A DNA stretch of 64,000 nt from Desulfonema magnum (GTDB lineage Bacteria; Desulfobacterota; Desulfobacteria; Desulfobacterales; 4be13): NCBI RefSeq assembly GCF_017377395.1, contig NZ_CP061800.1, positions 4,981,633 through 5,045,632 of the forward strand, read 5' to 3'. Of this stretch, positions 19,374 through 28,600 are shown piece by piece (position 1 is the stretch's first letter; each line of letters opens with the position of its first letter). The position numbers and the translations under genes were made by a program. Below the pieces are notes generated by a model. The model was given only the letters and a program-made list of their open reading frames with translations. It had not been told where the DNA came from and made no database searches.

Positions 19374-20330
19374 ATGGACGAAGATATAAGATCAGACAGA
19401 CCAACGTGCAGAATAGATGCGGAATCTTTTTCGCATTACAGAGAAAAGCTTCCCGGGGTCGTCGAGAGCATTCTTGAAAGCTGCGATGATGTGGAATGCC
19501 ATACCCATACGCATATTGATTATGAACCGATCCCGTCCCGAGAATCCGTCATTAATATTATAAACAAGTTAAGAGAAATTCTCTTTCCCGGATATTTTAA
19601 CAATGAAAAGCTCGACCCTGTCAATTTGCGATACAGCATGGGACAGTCTGTTTCTGTTCTGTTTGACATGCTTTCCGAGCAGGTCTGCCACAGTATCCGC
19701 CATGATTGCTTCAGATACAATCAGTCATGTACGCATTGCGTTGAAAAAGGAAATGAGATTGCGCTTTCCCTTCTTGAATCCGTTCCCGCGATCCGCAAAA
19801 TACTTGCAACAGATATCAATGCCGCGTATGACGGAGACCCTGCCGCAAAAAGCCATGATGAGATTGTTTTCAGCTATCCCGGTGTTTTTGCAATCATGGT
19901 CTATCGGATAGCGCATAAGCTTTTTGAGGCTGAAGTGCCGCTTCTTCCGCGTATTATGACGGAATACGCTCACAGCATCACAGGCATTGATATCCATCCC
20001 GGGGCTGAAATCGGGGAAAGTTTCGTTATTGATCACGGGACAGGCGTTGTTATCGGCGAAACTGCTGAAATCGGAAATAATGTGCGTATCTATCAGGGGG
20101 TAACCCTCGGAGCCCTGTCTATCCCCAAGGATGCCGGTGAGCAATTGAGAGGGAAAAAACGTCATCCCACCATAGAAGATGAGGTTATCATCTATGCTGG
20201 TGCCACCATTCTGGGAGGAGATACCATCATCGGCCGACGTTCCGTCATCGGAGGAAATGTGTGGATAACGGAATCTGTCCCGCCAGATACAAGAGTGCTG
20301 ATGGAGCCTCCTCGGCTGATTTATAAGTAA
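19374..20330 (+). CDS. cysE: Serine O-acetyltransferase (EpsC/CysE type)
   Basis: 318 residues from the ATG at 19374, chosen because GGGAGG lies eight bases upstream; translation from further upstream would only add heptamer-encoded FPVSSFK residues. Makes O-acetylserine from serine and acetyl-CoA, the substrate of CysK. The C-terminal half is a left-handed beta-helix (hexapeptide repeats) with GVVIGETAEIGNNVRIYQGV and the acetyl-CoA-binding GGNVWITESVP loop; DIHPGAEIGESFVIDHGTG holds the catalytic histidine and aspartate. The longer N-terminal helical domain (about 150 residues) is usual for this subgroup. Confidence 0.93.
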   Translation: MDEDIRSDRPTCRIDAESFSHYREKLPGVVESILESCDDVECHTHTHIDYEPIPSRESVINIINKLREILFPGYFNNEKLDPVNLRYSMGQSVSVLFDMLSEQVCHSIRHDCFRYNQSCTHCVEKGNEIALSLLESVPAIRKILATDINAAYDGDPAAKSHDEIVFSYPGVFAIMVYRIAHKLFEAEVPLLPRIMTEYAHSITGIDIHPGAEIGESFVIDHGTGVVIGETAEIGNNVRIYQGVTLGALSIPKDAGEQLRGKKRHPTIEDEVIIYAGATILGGDTIIGRRSVIGGNVWITESVPPDTRVLMEPPRLIYK

Positions 20331-20332
20331 AG

Positions 20333-20452
20333 GGGGGCGAGAGGCGAGGGATGAGAGGCGAGGGGGTATGATTTGTGACTTGCGGTTGGGTGCTTTAAGA
20401 TTGATTTACCAATCATCAAGCTTTTACCCAAGCCTCTCGCCTCTCGCCCCCA
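20333..20452. repeat. GAGAGGC heptamer inverted repeat between cysE and cysK
   Basis: GGGGCGAGAGGCGAG at 20334 and CTCGCCTCTCGCCCC at about 20438 are exact inverses. The arms are themselves heptamer repeats (GAGAGGC/GAGGGAT), a third heptamer family. Confidence 0.8.
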
Positions 20453-20464
20453 AAGGAGGTGCCT

Positions 20465-21388
20465 ATGAAAATCTTTTCAGATATGCAAAAAACCATCGGC
20501 GCGACGCCTCTTGTCCGGCTGAACAAAATTTGTAAGGGGCTTGAAGCTGAGGTTTTCGCCAAGGTTGAATTTTTTAATCCGCTGGGAAGTGTAAAGGACA
20601 GAATCGCCGCTTCAATGATTGACGCGGCAGAGCGTGACGGTTCCATTGGCCCGGATACGCTTATTGTGGAGCCGACGAGCGGAAACACCGGCATTGCGCT
20701 TGCGTTTATATGCGCGGCAAAAGGATATCATCTTTGTCTTACAATGCCGGAAACCATGAGCGTGGAAAGGAAAAAGCTTTTAAAACATCTTGGGGCGGAG
20801 CTTGTCCTGACGCCGGGTGAAAAAGGTATGAAGGGAGCCATTGAAAAGGCCGAGGAGATACTGGCGGCTGAAAAAAATGCGTTCATGCCCAATCAGTTCA
20901 GTAATCCTGCAAATCCGAAAATCCACAGGGAGACCACCGCGGAAGAGATATGGAAAGATACGGACGGGAAGGTTGATATCTTTGTGGCCGGTGTGGGAAC
21001 CGGCGGAACCATCACAGGGGTGGCTCAGGCCATAAAGGAGCGGAAACCCTCTTTTAAAGCCATCGCGGTGGAACCTGAAGCATCTCCGGTATTGTCCGGC
21101 GGAACCCCGGGACCGCATAAAATTCAGGGAATTGGCGCGGGCTTTGTCCCCAAGGTTCTTGATACCTCTGTGATTGATGAAATTATCACGGTAAAAAATG
21201 AGGACGCATTTCAAATGGCCAGAAAGCTTGCAAACACAGAAGGCATCCTTTGCGGAATTTCATCCGGAGCAGCCATGTCCGCGGCGACCCGTGTTGCAAA
21301 ACGCAATGCATCCGCAGGAAAAAACATTGTTGTCGTACTGCCCAGCACCGGAGAGCGATATATCAGCACAGATCTCTTTAAGGCATGA
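20465..21388 (+). CDS. cysK: Cysteine synthase A (O-acetylserine sulfhydrylase)
   Basis: 307 residues. Start ATG at 20465 with AAAGGAGG seven bases upstream, in preference to the in-frame GTG at 20459 that overlaps this site. PLP lysine in [14 protein letters not shown]; phosphate-binding [15 protein letters not shown] glycine loop [10 protein letters not shown]-terminal [11 protein letters not shown]. Converts O-acetylserine plus sulfide to cysteine in the cytoplasm. It follows cysE, its physical and metabolic partner, after the GAGAGGC hairpin. Confidence 0.95.
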   Translation: MKIFSDMQKTIGATPLVRLNKICKGLEAEVFAKVEFFNPLGSVKDRIAASMIDAAERDGSIGPDTLIVEPTSGNTGIALAFICAAKGYHLCLTMPETMSVERKKLLKHLGAELVLTPGEKGMKGAIEKAEEILAAEKNAFMPNQFSNPANPKIHRETTAEEIWKDTDGKVDIFVAGVGTGGTITGVAQAIKERKPSFKAIAVEPEASPVLSGGTPGPHKIQGIGAGFVPKVLDTSVIDEIITVKNEDAFQMARKLANTEGILCGISSGAAMSAATRVAKRNASAGKNIVVVLPSTGERYISTDLFKA

Positions 21389-21466
21389 ACCCTATAACGA
21401 CACTTATTCTTCATCAAATGGTGATGGTAAGGAAACGGGGTCCCAAAACCTCCTTGAATCCGGTGG

Positions 21467-21544
21467 TGTTCTAAAAGTGGACTTGTTCCGATATTTATCA
21501 AATTGATTCAGATGGTTAAAAAGTTTAGCTCCACTTTTAGAACA
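21467..21544. repeat. Short inverted-repeat element after cysK
   Basis: TGTTCTAAAAGTGGA (21467-21481) and TCCACTTTTAGAACA (21530-21544) are exact 15 bp inverses separated by about 48 bases. Its position 78 bases after cysK could allow it to work as a transcript end, but there is no T-tract. Confidence 0.65.
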
Positions 21545-21564
21545 TTACCCTTGAATCCTTACCC

Positions 21565-21654
21565 CTCGGTCATCAAGTTTTTTTTTGTCATTTCTGCGAA
21601 AGCATGAATGAGAGGCTTTTTTCTAACTCAGCTTGGAAAATTGGGTCATCGAGT
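21565..21654. repeat. CACTCGAT-family MITE
   Basis: CTCGGTCATCAAGTTTTTTT then TGTCATTTCTGCGAAAGCA at the left, GGTCATCGAGT at the right. Diverged member of the family at 34822, 40483 and 54850. Confidence 0.55.
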
Positions 21655-21667
21655 CTTCATAAAAAAA

Positions 21668-21694
21668 GGGACATCCGATAATTTTGGATGTCCC
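21668..21694 (-). terminator. Rho-independent terminator for tRNA-Leu
   Basis: GGGACATCC and GGATGTCCC pair around an ATAATTTT-type loop, with T-rich tract on both sides (AAAAAAA before, TTGTTTTTT after), immediately downstream of the minus-strand tRNA. Confidence 0.75.
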
Positions 21695-21704
21695 TTGTTT
21701 TTTA

Positions 21705-21791
21705 TGGTACCGGGGGTCGGAATCGAACCGACACGGAGTTGCCCCCGGAGGATTTTGAGTCCTCTGCGTCTACCAGTTTCACCACCCCGGC
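21705..21791 (-). tRNA. tRNA-Leu (anticodon CAA)
   Basis: 87 nt including encoded CCA. GCCGGGG acceptor arm, anticodon loop CTCAAAA giving CAA, a long variable arm (CCGGGGGCAACTCCG region) as in class II tRNAs, and the TPsiC arm GGTTCGATTCC. Decodes UUG. Confidence 0.95.
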
Positions 21792-21847
21792 TTGAAAATA
21801 ACTTCTATATTTGAATTCGAAGCAGTTGTCAAGCAAATTCAGAAATG

Positions 21848-21969
21848 TTTGTATAAAAGTGTTAGGTGTTAGGTGTTAAGTGTTAGGTGTCAGGTGTTAG
21901 GTGTTAAGTGTTAAGTGTTAGGAAAAATAATGGAATTTTCATGTTTCATTGTGATCAGCAGGTCATGCC
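21848..21969. repeat. GTGTTAG heptamer element abutting tsaC
   Basis: About ten GTGTTAG/GTGTTAA/GTGTCAG heptamers, then the CATGTTTCATTGTGATCAGC box. The box end (GGTCATGCCC) contains the tsaC stop codon, so the element is directly joined to the gene. Confidence 0.85.
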
Positions 21970-22628
21970 CATCTGTCAGAAACAGCAAAAATATCCTTTG
22001 CCGATACAATGCCCTCCCTTAAAATTTGGGGAACATCAGGTGTGACATCCACCACTGTGGAACCCATTCCCCCTTTGAGCAGGCCCGCATTCAGTATCAG
22101 ATCAAGTTTCTCAGCAACTTGGGAATCCAGATCAGCAACTTGTGAGCATCCAGCCTGTCCTGAGAGATTGGCGCTCGTTCCGGTGACAGGGCCTCCCACA
22201 GCACTGACCACAGCCGAAGCCACAGGATGTCCGCACAAGCGCACACCGATTTTGCCTGTGCCTGCGGTCAGACTGTCTGGCAAAGTATCCTTTGCCTCAA
22301 ATACAAGGGTCACTCTGCCCGGCCAAAAGTTATCCATAATATAAGATGCAGCAGGAGGGACAGATTTCACAAGTCCGGCCAGTTCCTTTTTATCATGAAT
22401 CAGAACAAGAATCGGTTTCTGATAAGATCGCTGCTTTATATCAAATATTTTGTCAACTGCCTGAGCATCAAACGCATCTGCTCCCAGCCCGTAAAGGCAT
22501 GTTGTGGGAAACAGAATAATCCCGCCTTTTTTTATGATGTCAGCGGCTTTAAGAATCTGGTCCGTCTGAGGGGCAGCGGGGTTTATCCTTAATATTTTAT
22601 TGCTGAAGTTTTTTTGCTTTTTGCTCAA
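21963..22628 (-). CDS. tsaC: L-threonylcarbamoyladenylate synthase (YrdC/Sua5 family)
   Basis: 221 residues. YrdC-like fold residues are visible: FPTTCLYGLGADAF, KQRSYQKPILVLI (substrate-binding K and R), and TGTSANLSGQ. It makes threonylcarbamoyl-AMP from threonine, bicarbonate and ATP, the first step of tRNA t6A37 modification. The start (ATG ending at 22628) overlaps the end of purE by about 32 bases, so the two are in one transcript. No C-terminal Sua5 domain. Confidence 0.9.
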   Translation of the reverse strand: MSKKQKNFSNKILRINPAAPQTDQILKAADIIKKGGIILFPTTCLYGLGADAFDAQAVDKIFDIKQRSYQKPILVLIHDKKELAGLVKSVPPAASYIMDNFWPGRVTLVFEAKDTLPDSLTAGTGKIGVRLCGHPVASAVVSAVGGPVTGTSANLSGQAGCSQVADLDSQVAEKLDLILNAGLLKGGMGSTVVDVTPDVPQILREGIVSAKDIFAVSDRWA

Positions 22629-23109
22629 CTTGCTCTGCCATCTCAGTTTTAAATGCTTTCAGCTTTTTTTCAAGTTCAGGATCAGAAAGTGCGAGAATCT
22701 GCACTGCAAGAATCCCCGCGTTTCTTGCCCCCGGCTTTCCAAGAGCGACAGTGGCAACGGGAATACCCGGGGGCATCTGAACCGTGGAAAGCAGCGAATC
22801 AAGCCCCTGAAGACAGGAAGAATCAATAGGAACGCCGATAACCGGAAGGCTTGTATGGGCTGCCATGACTCCTGCAAGATGGGCCGCATGACCCGCACCT
22901 GCGATAATGACCTTTATTCCCCGGTTCCGGGCAGATGATGCAAATGTTGCCGCTCGTTCCGGACTTCTGTGGGCTGATGCAATGGTCATTTCAAAGGGGA
23001 TACCGAATTTTTTTAAAATCGTTGCAGCTTCTTCCATCACCCCAAGATCAGAATCGCTTCCTATAACGATTCCCACTGTTGCGCCTTCAATAAATTCACT
23101 TGAAACCAT
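22597..23109 (-). CDS. purE: N5-carboxyaminoimidazole ribonucleotide mutase
   Basis: 170 residues, class I PurE. VGIVIGSDSDLGVMEEA opens the Rossmann-like core; SAHRSPERA carries the catalytic histidine, AGAGHAAHLAGV and TVQMPPGIPVATV are further active-site loops. Purine biosynthesis, converting N5-CAIR to CAIR. The start ATG at 23107-23109 has GGAGA rather far upstream (about 14 bases). Gene pair with tsaC; no purK seen here. Confidence 0.93.
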   Translation of the reverse strand: MVSSEFIEGATVGIVIGSDSDLGVMEEAATILKKFGIPFEMTIASAHRSPERAATFASSARNRGIKVIIAGAGHAAHLAGVMAAHTSLPVIGVPIDSSCLQGLDSLLSTVQMPPGIPVATVALGKPGARNAGILAVQILALSDPELEKKLKAFKTEMAEQVEQKAKKLQQ

Positions 23110-23132
23110 TTTTAAAATTTTGTCTCCAATAA

Positions 23133-23330
23133 GTAGGTGGTTAGGTGTTTAGGTGGTTAGGTGTTAGGTGTTAGGTGTTAGGTGTCAGGTGTTAGGTGTC
23201 AGGTGTTAGGTGTCAGGTGTTAGGTGTTAGGTGTTAAGTGTTAAGTGTTAGGTGTTAAGTGTTAGGTGATCAGGCGTCAGAGTTGGAGAATCATGTCCTT
23301 TCTTAACACCTAACACCTAACACCTTAGTA
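23133..23330. repeat. Long GTGTTAG heptamer tract with inverted tail
   Basis: Roughly 20 heptamers of TTAGGTG/TCAGGTG type, ending with CTTAACACCTAACACCTAAC, the opposite orientation, so a hairpin is possible. Its right end overlaps the last codons of ddl and provides the ddl stop. Confidence 0.9.
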
Positions 23331-24284
23331 ACACCTTGTTTTCTGTTTATGCGCTTCAATCCCCAGTTCAATTAATTTGTCAAGCAGTTGACTGAAAGAA
23401 ATTCCTGCGGCCTTTGCTGCCCGGGGAAAAAGACTGGTCTGGGTCATGCCGGGAATGGTATTGGTCTCAAGAACATATATTTCCTGATTCCTAAGGATCA
23501 TATCTGTCCGGCTATACCCCTTGCAGCAAAGGGCCTGATGCGCCATTTTGGCATAAGTCCGGGCTTTTTCAGCTAATGACTCATCAATACGTGCCGGGCA
23601 TATTTCCTGTGTCAGCCCTGCCACATATTTTGCTTCGTAATCAAAAAACTCATGAGCTTCATCAGGGATGATCTCGATAAGCGGGAGCGCCTGAAGATCA
23701 TCATTATTGCCGATAATCCCGCAAGTCAGTTCAGTACCTTTAATATAGGCTTCGATCAGAACTGTATCATCATAAGCAAAGGCTTTATCCACAGCTTCTT
23801 TTAAAAATTCTTCAGATCTGACAATGGACATTCCAATGCTTGAACCGCCGGCCGCGGGTTTGATCACCAACGGCAGGCCCAGATGTTCTGTATATTCTTC
23901 GGGGTCAGCAGGTTTGTCATACCTGACAGAAGCAATGTAAGGCGGCACAGGAAGCCCTGCTTTTTCATAGCATTCTTTTGAAACCAGTTTGTTCATGGCA
24001 ATGGCACTGCCAAGAACACCCGTGCCCTGGTAGGGAATATCAAGAAGATCAAGCATTCCCTGGATGGTTCCGTCTTCACCATAAGGGCCGTGAAGGATGA
24101 TCAGCGCGACATCAATCTCAGCCGCATCTGATACCAGGCGGCCAAGGTCTGTCTCAGGATCATATTGGATAATATTGTATTTTTCTTTGTCCAACGCTTC
24201 AAAGACCTGGCTACCGCTTTTCAGGGAAACCTCCCGCTCTGAAGATATGCCGCCGGAAAGAAGTGCAACAGTAAGTTTTTTCAT
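23325..24284 (-). CDS. ddl: D-alanine--D-alanine ligase
   Basis: About 319 residues from the ATG at 24282-24284 (MKKLTVALLSGG), preferred over the upstream start that would overlap the previous gene more. ATP-grasp features: LHGPYGEDGTIQGMLDLL, KPAAGGSSIGMS, and the Mg-binding LETNTIPGMTQTSLFP. Makes D-Ala-D-Ala for peptidoglycan. It follows the SHOCT membrane gene by a few bases. The last codons (TRCY then TAA) are made of GTGTTAC/TAAGGTG heptamer sequence, so the natural C-terminus has probably been replaced by a repeat-derived end. Confidence 0.92.
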   Translation of the reverse strand: MKKLTVALLSGGISSEREVSLKSGSQVFEALDKEKYNIIQYDPETDLGRLVSDAAEIDVALIILHGPYGEDGTIQGMLDLLDIPYQGTGVLGSAIAMNKLVSKECYEKAGLPVPPYIASVRYDKPADPEEYTEHLGLPLVIKPAAGGSSIGMSIVRSEEFLKEAVDKAFAYDDTVLIEAYIKGTELTCGIIGNNDDLQALPLIEIIPDEAHEFFDYEAKYVAGLTQEICPARIDESLAEKARTYAKMAHQALCCKGYSRTDMILRNQEIYVLETNTIPGMTQTSLFPRAAKAAGISFSQLLDKLIELGIEAHKQKTRCY

Positions 24285-24288
24285 GATG

Positions 24289-24786
24289 TTACGCTCTGTT
24301 ATTAAAGAGTTCCTGTTTGGTTCGATTGTATTCGTCAAGGGTGATCAGATTATCTTCAAGCAGACGGGCAAGCTCTTTAAGTTCTCTGATGCGGACCGTG
24401 GTCGGATCTTCCAACCGGGGGATATGTTCAAATGTGTTCCCAATACCCAATGCAGGGGTCGTATTATCCGGACTGCCTATTTTGACAGATGCAAAGCCTC
24501 CCAACAGACTTATTTCAACTGGCCTGCCGCTGAAAGTGGAAGAATTCAGCGTGTCCTTCAATGACTGTCCTTGTAATTTCATGCGTCTGTAAAAAAAATA
24601 TCCGGAAAAAATAACCAGGGCTAAACTGCCTGCAAGTATCCATGCCATGTATTCGGTGACACCACGAAAAAAAAGGACAAGGCATCCCACCCCTGCCATC
24701 AGAAGAACATGAAGGATAAGAATGGAATATGCCATTAAAACGCCTTTAAAAAGGCCGGTTTCCTCTTTTTTGTTCTTAAAAGCCAT
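24289..24786 (-). CDS. Small membrane protein with C-terminal SHOCT-like motif
   Basis: 165 residues. Two transmembrane helices near the N-terminus (GVLMAYSILILHVLLMAGVG and MAWILAGSLALVIFSGYFFY), then a cytoplasmic tail ending in RIRELKELARLLEDNLITLD followed by EYNRTKQELF, the short SHOCT pattern that often mediates oligomerisation. Function unknown. It is immediately upstream of ddl and probably in the same transcript. Confidence 0.7.
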   Translation of the reverse strand: MAFKNKKEETGLFKGVLMAYSILILHVLLMAGVGCLVLFFRGVTEYMAWILAGSLALVIFSGYFFYRRMKLQGQSLKDTLNSSTFSGRPVEISLLGGFASVKIGSPDNTTPALGIGNTFEHIPRLEDPTTVRIRELKELARLLEDNLITLDEYNRTKQELFNNRA

Positions 24787-24839
24787 AAGTATAAATTATA
24801 TCTCCCTGACAAACCAGCTTTTTTGATAAAAGTCGGCTG

Positions 24840-25235
24840 TTATTTCTTTTTATCAGCGGAATTCTTTGATTTGACACGACCTGTCAGTTTTGTCATATAT
24901 TTTTGCGGAACTTCAAAAACAATCGAAGTGTCTCGTATGGAATTCAGCTTCATAATAAGGAAATTCAGTTTCTTCATGGTCTTGTATTTTTCAGTTGTAT
25001 CTTCCATACCTGACAGAATATCTTCTGTCTGTCTGATCTCTTTTTTCAGTTCAATTTCCGGGGGAACACAATCAGCGTTTTTCAATATCTTATAAGCAAG
25101 ACGCAGATCCTCCGGAATATGGCCGTCATTCTCAAGCACAATGGGTTCGCCTGACCCGGGAAGATTTTCAAACTCCCCTTTTTTCTGAGCCTTTTTTATC
25201 CGCTCTTCCACAATTTTTTCAAAGCCTGTAAACAT
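24840..25235 (-). CDS. DUF1992 (DnaJ homologue subfamily C member 28-like) protein
   Basis: 131 residues. The conserved core is present: VEERIKKAQKKGEFENLPGS followed by GEPI and DLRLAYKILKNADCVPPEIE. The family occurs alone in bacteria and fused to a J domain in animals; its role is not established. No membrane segment. It sits about 50 bp upstream of the SHOCT membrane gene, on the same strand. Confidence 0.8.
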   Translation of the reverse strand: MFTGFEKIVEERIKKAQKKGEFENLPGSGEPIVLENDGHIPEDLRLAYKILKNADCVPPEIELKKEIRQTEDILSGMEDTTEKYKTMKKLNFLIMKLNSIRDTSIVFEVPQKYMTKLTGRVKSKNSADKKK

Positions 25236-25410
25236 AATAGCAATTTTTACCTTTTTAGCGTTTAGCGAATGGAATAAGATGGGAATTCTGTTTTCTGACT
25301 GTCATTCCAACGAAAACGTTACAGCAGGGGAACAGAGGGCAGGAATTCCATCTTTAAATAACACGGGTCCCTGATTTCGGAGGCATGACATTATCTAAAG
25401 AAAAAAAACA

Positions 25411-25436
25411 AAAAGCCCGCTCTGACTTGTATCAGA
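25411..25436 (-). terminator. Candidate terminator for tRNA-Met
   Basis: GCCCGCTCTGA and TCAGAGGGGCC form an imperfect stem next to an A-rich stretch that is T-rich on the minus strand (CTTTTTGTTTTTT), about 20 bases downstream of the tRNA. Confidence 0.55.
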
Positions 25437-25457
25437 GGGGCCTTATTTAATCATAAA

Positions 25458-25534
25458 TGGTGGCGATGCAGGGAATTGAACCCCGGACACTGCGGATATG
25501 AGCCGCATGCTCTGACCATCTGAGCTACATCGCC
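25458..25534 (-). tRNA. tRNA-Met (anticodon CAT, elongator type)
   Basis: 77 nt with encoded CCA. Acceptor GGCGATG pairs with CATCGCC, D arm GCTC/GAGC, anticodon stem GCGGC/ATCCGC region with loop CTCATAT, TPsiC arm GGTTCAATTCC. A paired first base argues against an initiator; a lysidine-modified tRNA-Ile2 remains possible from anticodon alone. Confidence 0.9.
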
Positions 25535-25673
25535 ATAATTAACAGGCCGCTCTTAAATTCTTTTTTGAAAACAGATGTAATCAGCAGCCTTCTCAGTGTT
25601 AATGAAACGTCTTCTAACAGCTAATATTCACTTAGTCAAGTCTAAAAGTCATTTTCAGTCATTTTTTTTAAAT

Positions 25674-28600
25674 TTAACCCTGAGAAGGATCAGAACCGGC
25701 AACTTCAACAGTAAATTCATCTAAATTATCCGGAAGGTTAGAAAATACCATCATAAACGGAAGTGTCTTTCCGGGATTAACCTTTTCATTTGATCCGTTG
25801 TCACCGGAACGGTTTGAAAGCCGTTTTTTTATCGCTTCCGGATCCAGGTTGGAAAGGTCTTTGTCTGATAAAATATTACCACAATAAAATGTTTCCTGTT
25901 TTGCAAGGGTTTTATTTTTTGTATAAAGAATTCCTCTCATTTTTATAAAATTACGGGCATTGGAATATTCATTTTTAATCTTTCCGGTTATCACAAGAAG
26001 GGTTCCGGCTTTAGGGTTATTTACCACAAATTTGTTTTTTATGGAGCTTTCTATGGCTATTATCTCACCAACATTCTGAACTTCAGGCTCTGGCTCCTTT
26101 TCAAGATCAAGATAAGGGATTTTTGCCACCATACCTTTGACCGTATCCAAAAATGTGTCTGTGCCCATGGTGTAAAGTCCGTAACCGGCAGCTCCGAAAA
26201 TCATCAGTCCGCCCAGCAAAACAAGAACAGGCATCTTCCTTTTTTTTTCGACAGGTTCAGCGTCTTCAGCGTCGGTCTCCTGTTTTTCCCCAGACTCGGG
26301 TTCCAAATCCATATCCAGGTCGAACACTTCCGCAGAAGGTATCGGCGGAGGCTTTTTTTCATCATATTCATCTTCTTCAAAGCCGCCTTCCGGGATTCCC
26401 ATATCAAAGACCTGTGTCAGACTTCCGGCCTCCTCATCATCCTTTTCCTCGTCCTGTCCGGCACCATCCTTAAAAATCTCTTGCTCATCTTTTTCGAAGT
26501 CAAAAGATTCGCCCTCTGAGTCATCTTCAGATGTATATTGGGATTCATCTTTATCTTCAATATCAAAGTTGAAATCAAAGTCACCTGAGTCATCTGTTAT
26601 TTTTTTTTCGGTTTCAGATTCGGAGTCCGCATCCAGATCAAATCCAAAATTTTCTTCATCTCTTTTGTCTTCTTCCGAAAAGTCAGATTCCAAATCTATG
26701 TCAAAATCAAAGTCCTCTTTTTCGTTATCTTGGTCAGGTTCAGCATCCATGTCTAAATCCAAATCAAGATCAAGATCAAAGATTTCTGTTCGTTCCTCAT
26801 CCTTTTTAGTCTTGGCTTTAATTTCGGGTTCCAGTTCCAGTTCCAGCTCAAATTCCTCTGCCTCTTCCTTATTATCTTCGGAATCAGAGTCTAAATCGAA
26901 ATCCAGCTCAAAATTGTCTTCTTTAGCCTCTTCTTTGGAATCAGGCTCAAAATCTATATCAAGCTCAAAATCTTCCGTGTCTTCCCCGCTTTCAGATTCC
27001 AGATCAAAATCAAGCTCAAAATATTCTTCCTCTTTATCCTCTTCCTTTTTTGCCTCGGACTCGGACTCCAAATCAAGGTCAAGCTCGAATTCTTCTTCCT
27101 TTTTTGCCTCGGACTCAGACTCCAAATCAAAATCAAGCTCAAAATCCTCCTCTTTTGCCCCGGACTCGGACTCCAAATCAAGATCAAGCTCGAATTCTTC
27201 CTCCTTTTTTGCCTCCGACTCAGATTCCAAATCAAGATCAAGCTCGAATTCTTCTTCTTTTTCCCCCGCATGAGGCTCCAAATCAAGATCAAGCTCGAAT
27301 TCTTCCTCCTTTTTTGCCTCCGACTCAGATTCCAAATCAAGATCAAGCTCGAATTCTTCTTCTTTTTCCCCCGCATGAGGCTCCAAATCAAGCTCAAGCT
27401 CTAATTCTTCCTCTTTTGCCCCGGACTCAGATTCCAAATCAAGATCAAGCTCGAATTCTTCTTCCTTTTTTGCCTCGGACTCGGACTCCAGATCAAAATC
27501 AAGCTCGAATTCTTCTTCTTTTTCCCCCGCATGAGGCTCCAAATTTACCCCGGACTCAGGCTCCAGATCAAGATCAAGCTCGAATTCTTCTTCCTTTTTT
27601 GCCTCGGACTCGGACTCCAGATCAAGGTCAAGCTCGAATTCTTCTTCCTTTTTTGCCTCGGACTCGGACTCCAAATCAAGGTCAAGCTCGAATTCTTCTT
27701 CTTTTTCCCCCGCATGAGGCTCCAAATCAAGGTCAAGCTCTAATTCTTCCTCTTTTGCCCCGGACTCGGACTCCAGATCAAGATCAAGCTCGAATTCTTC
27801 TTCCTTTTTTGCCTCGGACTCGGACTCCAAATCAAGATCAAGCTCCTCTTCTTCAGACTTCAAATCAAGATCAAGCTCGAATTCTTCTTCCTTTTTTGCC
27901 TCCGACTCAGGCTCCAAATCAAGATCAAGCTCGAATTCTTCTTCTTTTTCCCCCGCATGAGGCTCCAAATCAAGGTCAAGCTCTAATTCTTCCTCTTTTG
28001 CCCCGGACTCGGACTCCAAATCAAGGTCAAGATCGAATTCTTCTTCCTCTTTTGCCCCGGACTCAGGCTCCAGATCAAGATCAAGCTCGAATTCTTCTTC
28101 TTTTTTTGATTCGGACTCAGACTCCAAATCAAGATCAAGCTCCTCTTCTTCAGACTTCAAATCAAGATCAAGCTCGAATTCTTCTTCCTTTTTTGCCTCC
28201 GACTCAGGCTCCAAATCAAGATCAAGCTCGAATTCTTCTTCTTTTTCCCCCGCATGAGGCTCCAAATCAAGCTCAAGCTCGAATTTTTCTTCTTTTTCCC
28301 CCGCATGAGGCTCCAAATCAAGGTCAAGTTCAAAATTTTCCTCTTTTGCTTCGGCATGAGGTTCCAAGTTAAGATCAAGCTCAAAAGCCTCTTCACCTTT
28401 TGCTTCGGATGGAGTTTCCAAATTCAAATCCAGATCAAGTTCGAATTTTTCTTCTTCTTTTATTTCGTTAGCGTTTTTTTTCACTGATGATTCTCCATCC
28501 AATTCAAGCAACTTATCTATTTCAGAAACTAAGTCTGTATTTTCCGGGTGTTCAGGTTTGATTCTTTCCTCTGAATTTAAATTTATTGATAAGTCGTCAG

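Noticed and set aside
23133-23330. Telomere-like repeat (TTAGGTG resembles TTTAGGG)
   Set aside because: The resemblance is superficial: internal position, variants throughout and no linear-end evidence.
26569-27273. 234-residue serine-rich frame
   Set aside because: Antisense of the acidic repeats (GAX codons read as TCX).
27050-28372. 440-residue plus-strand frame (NQDQARILLPFLPRT)
   Set aside because: Shadow of the second acidic array, without start signal or domain.
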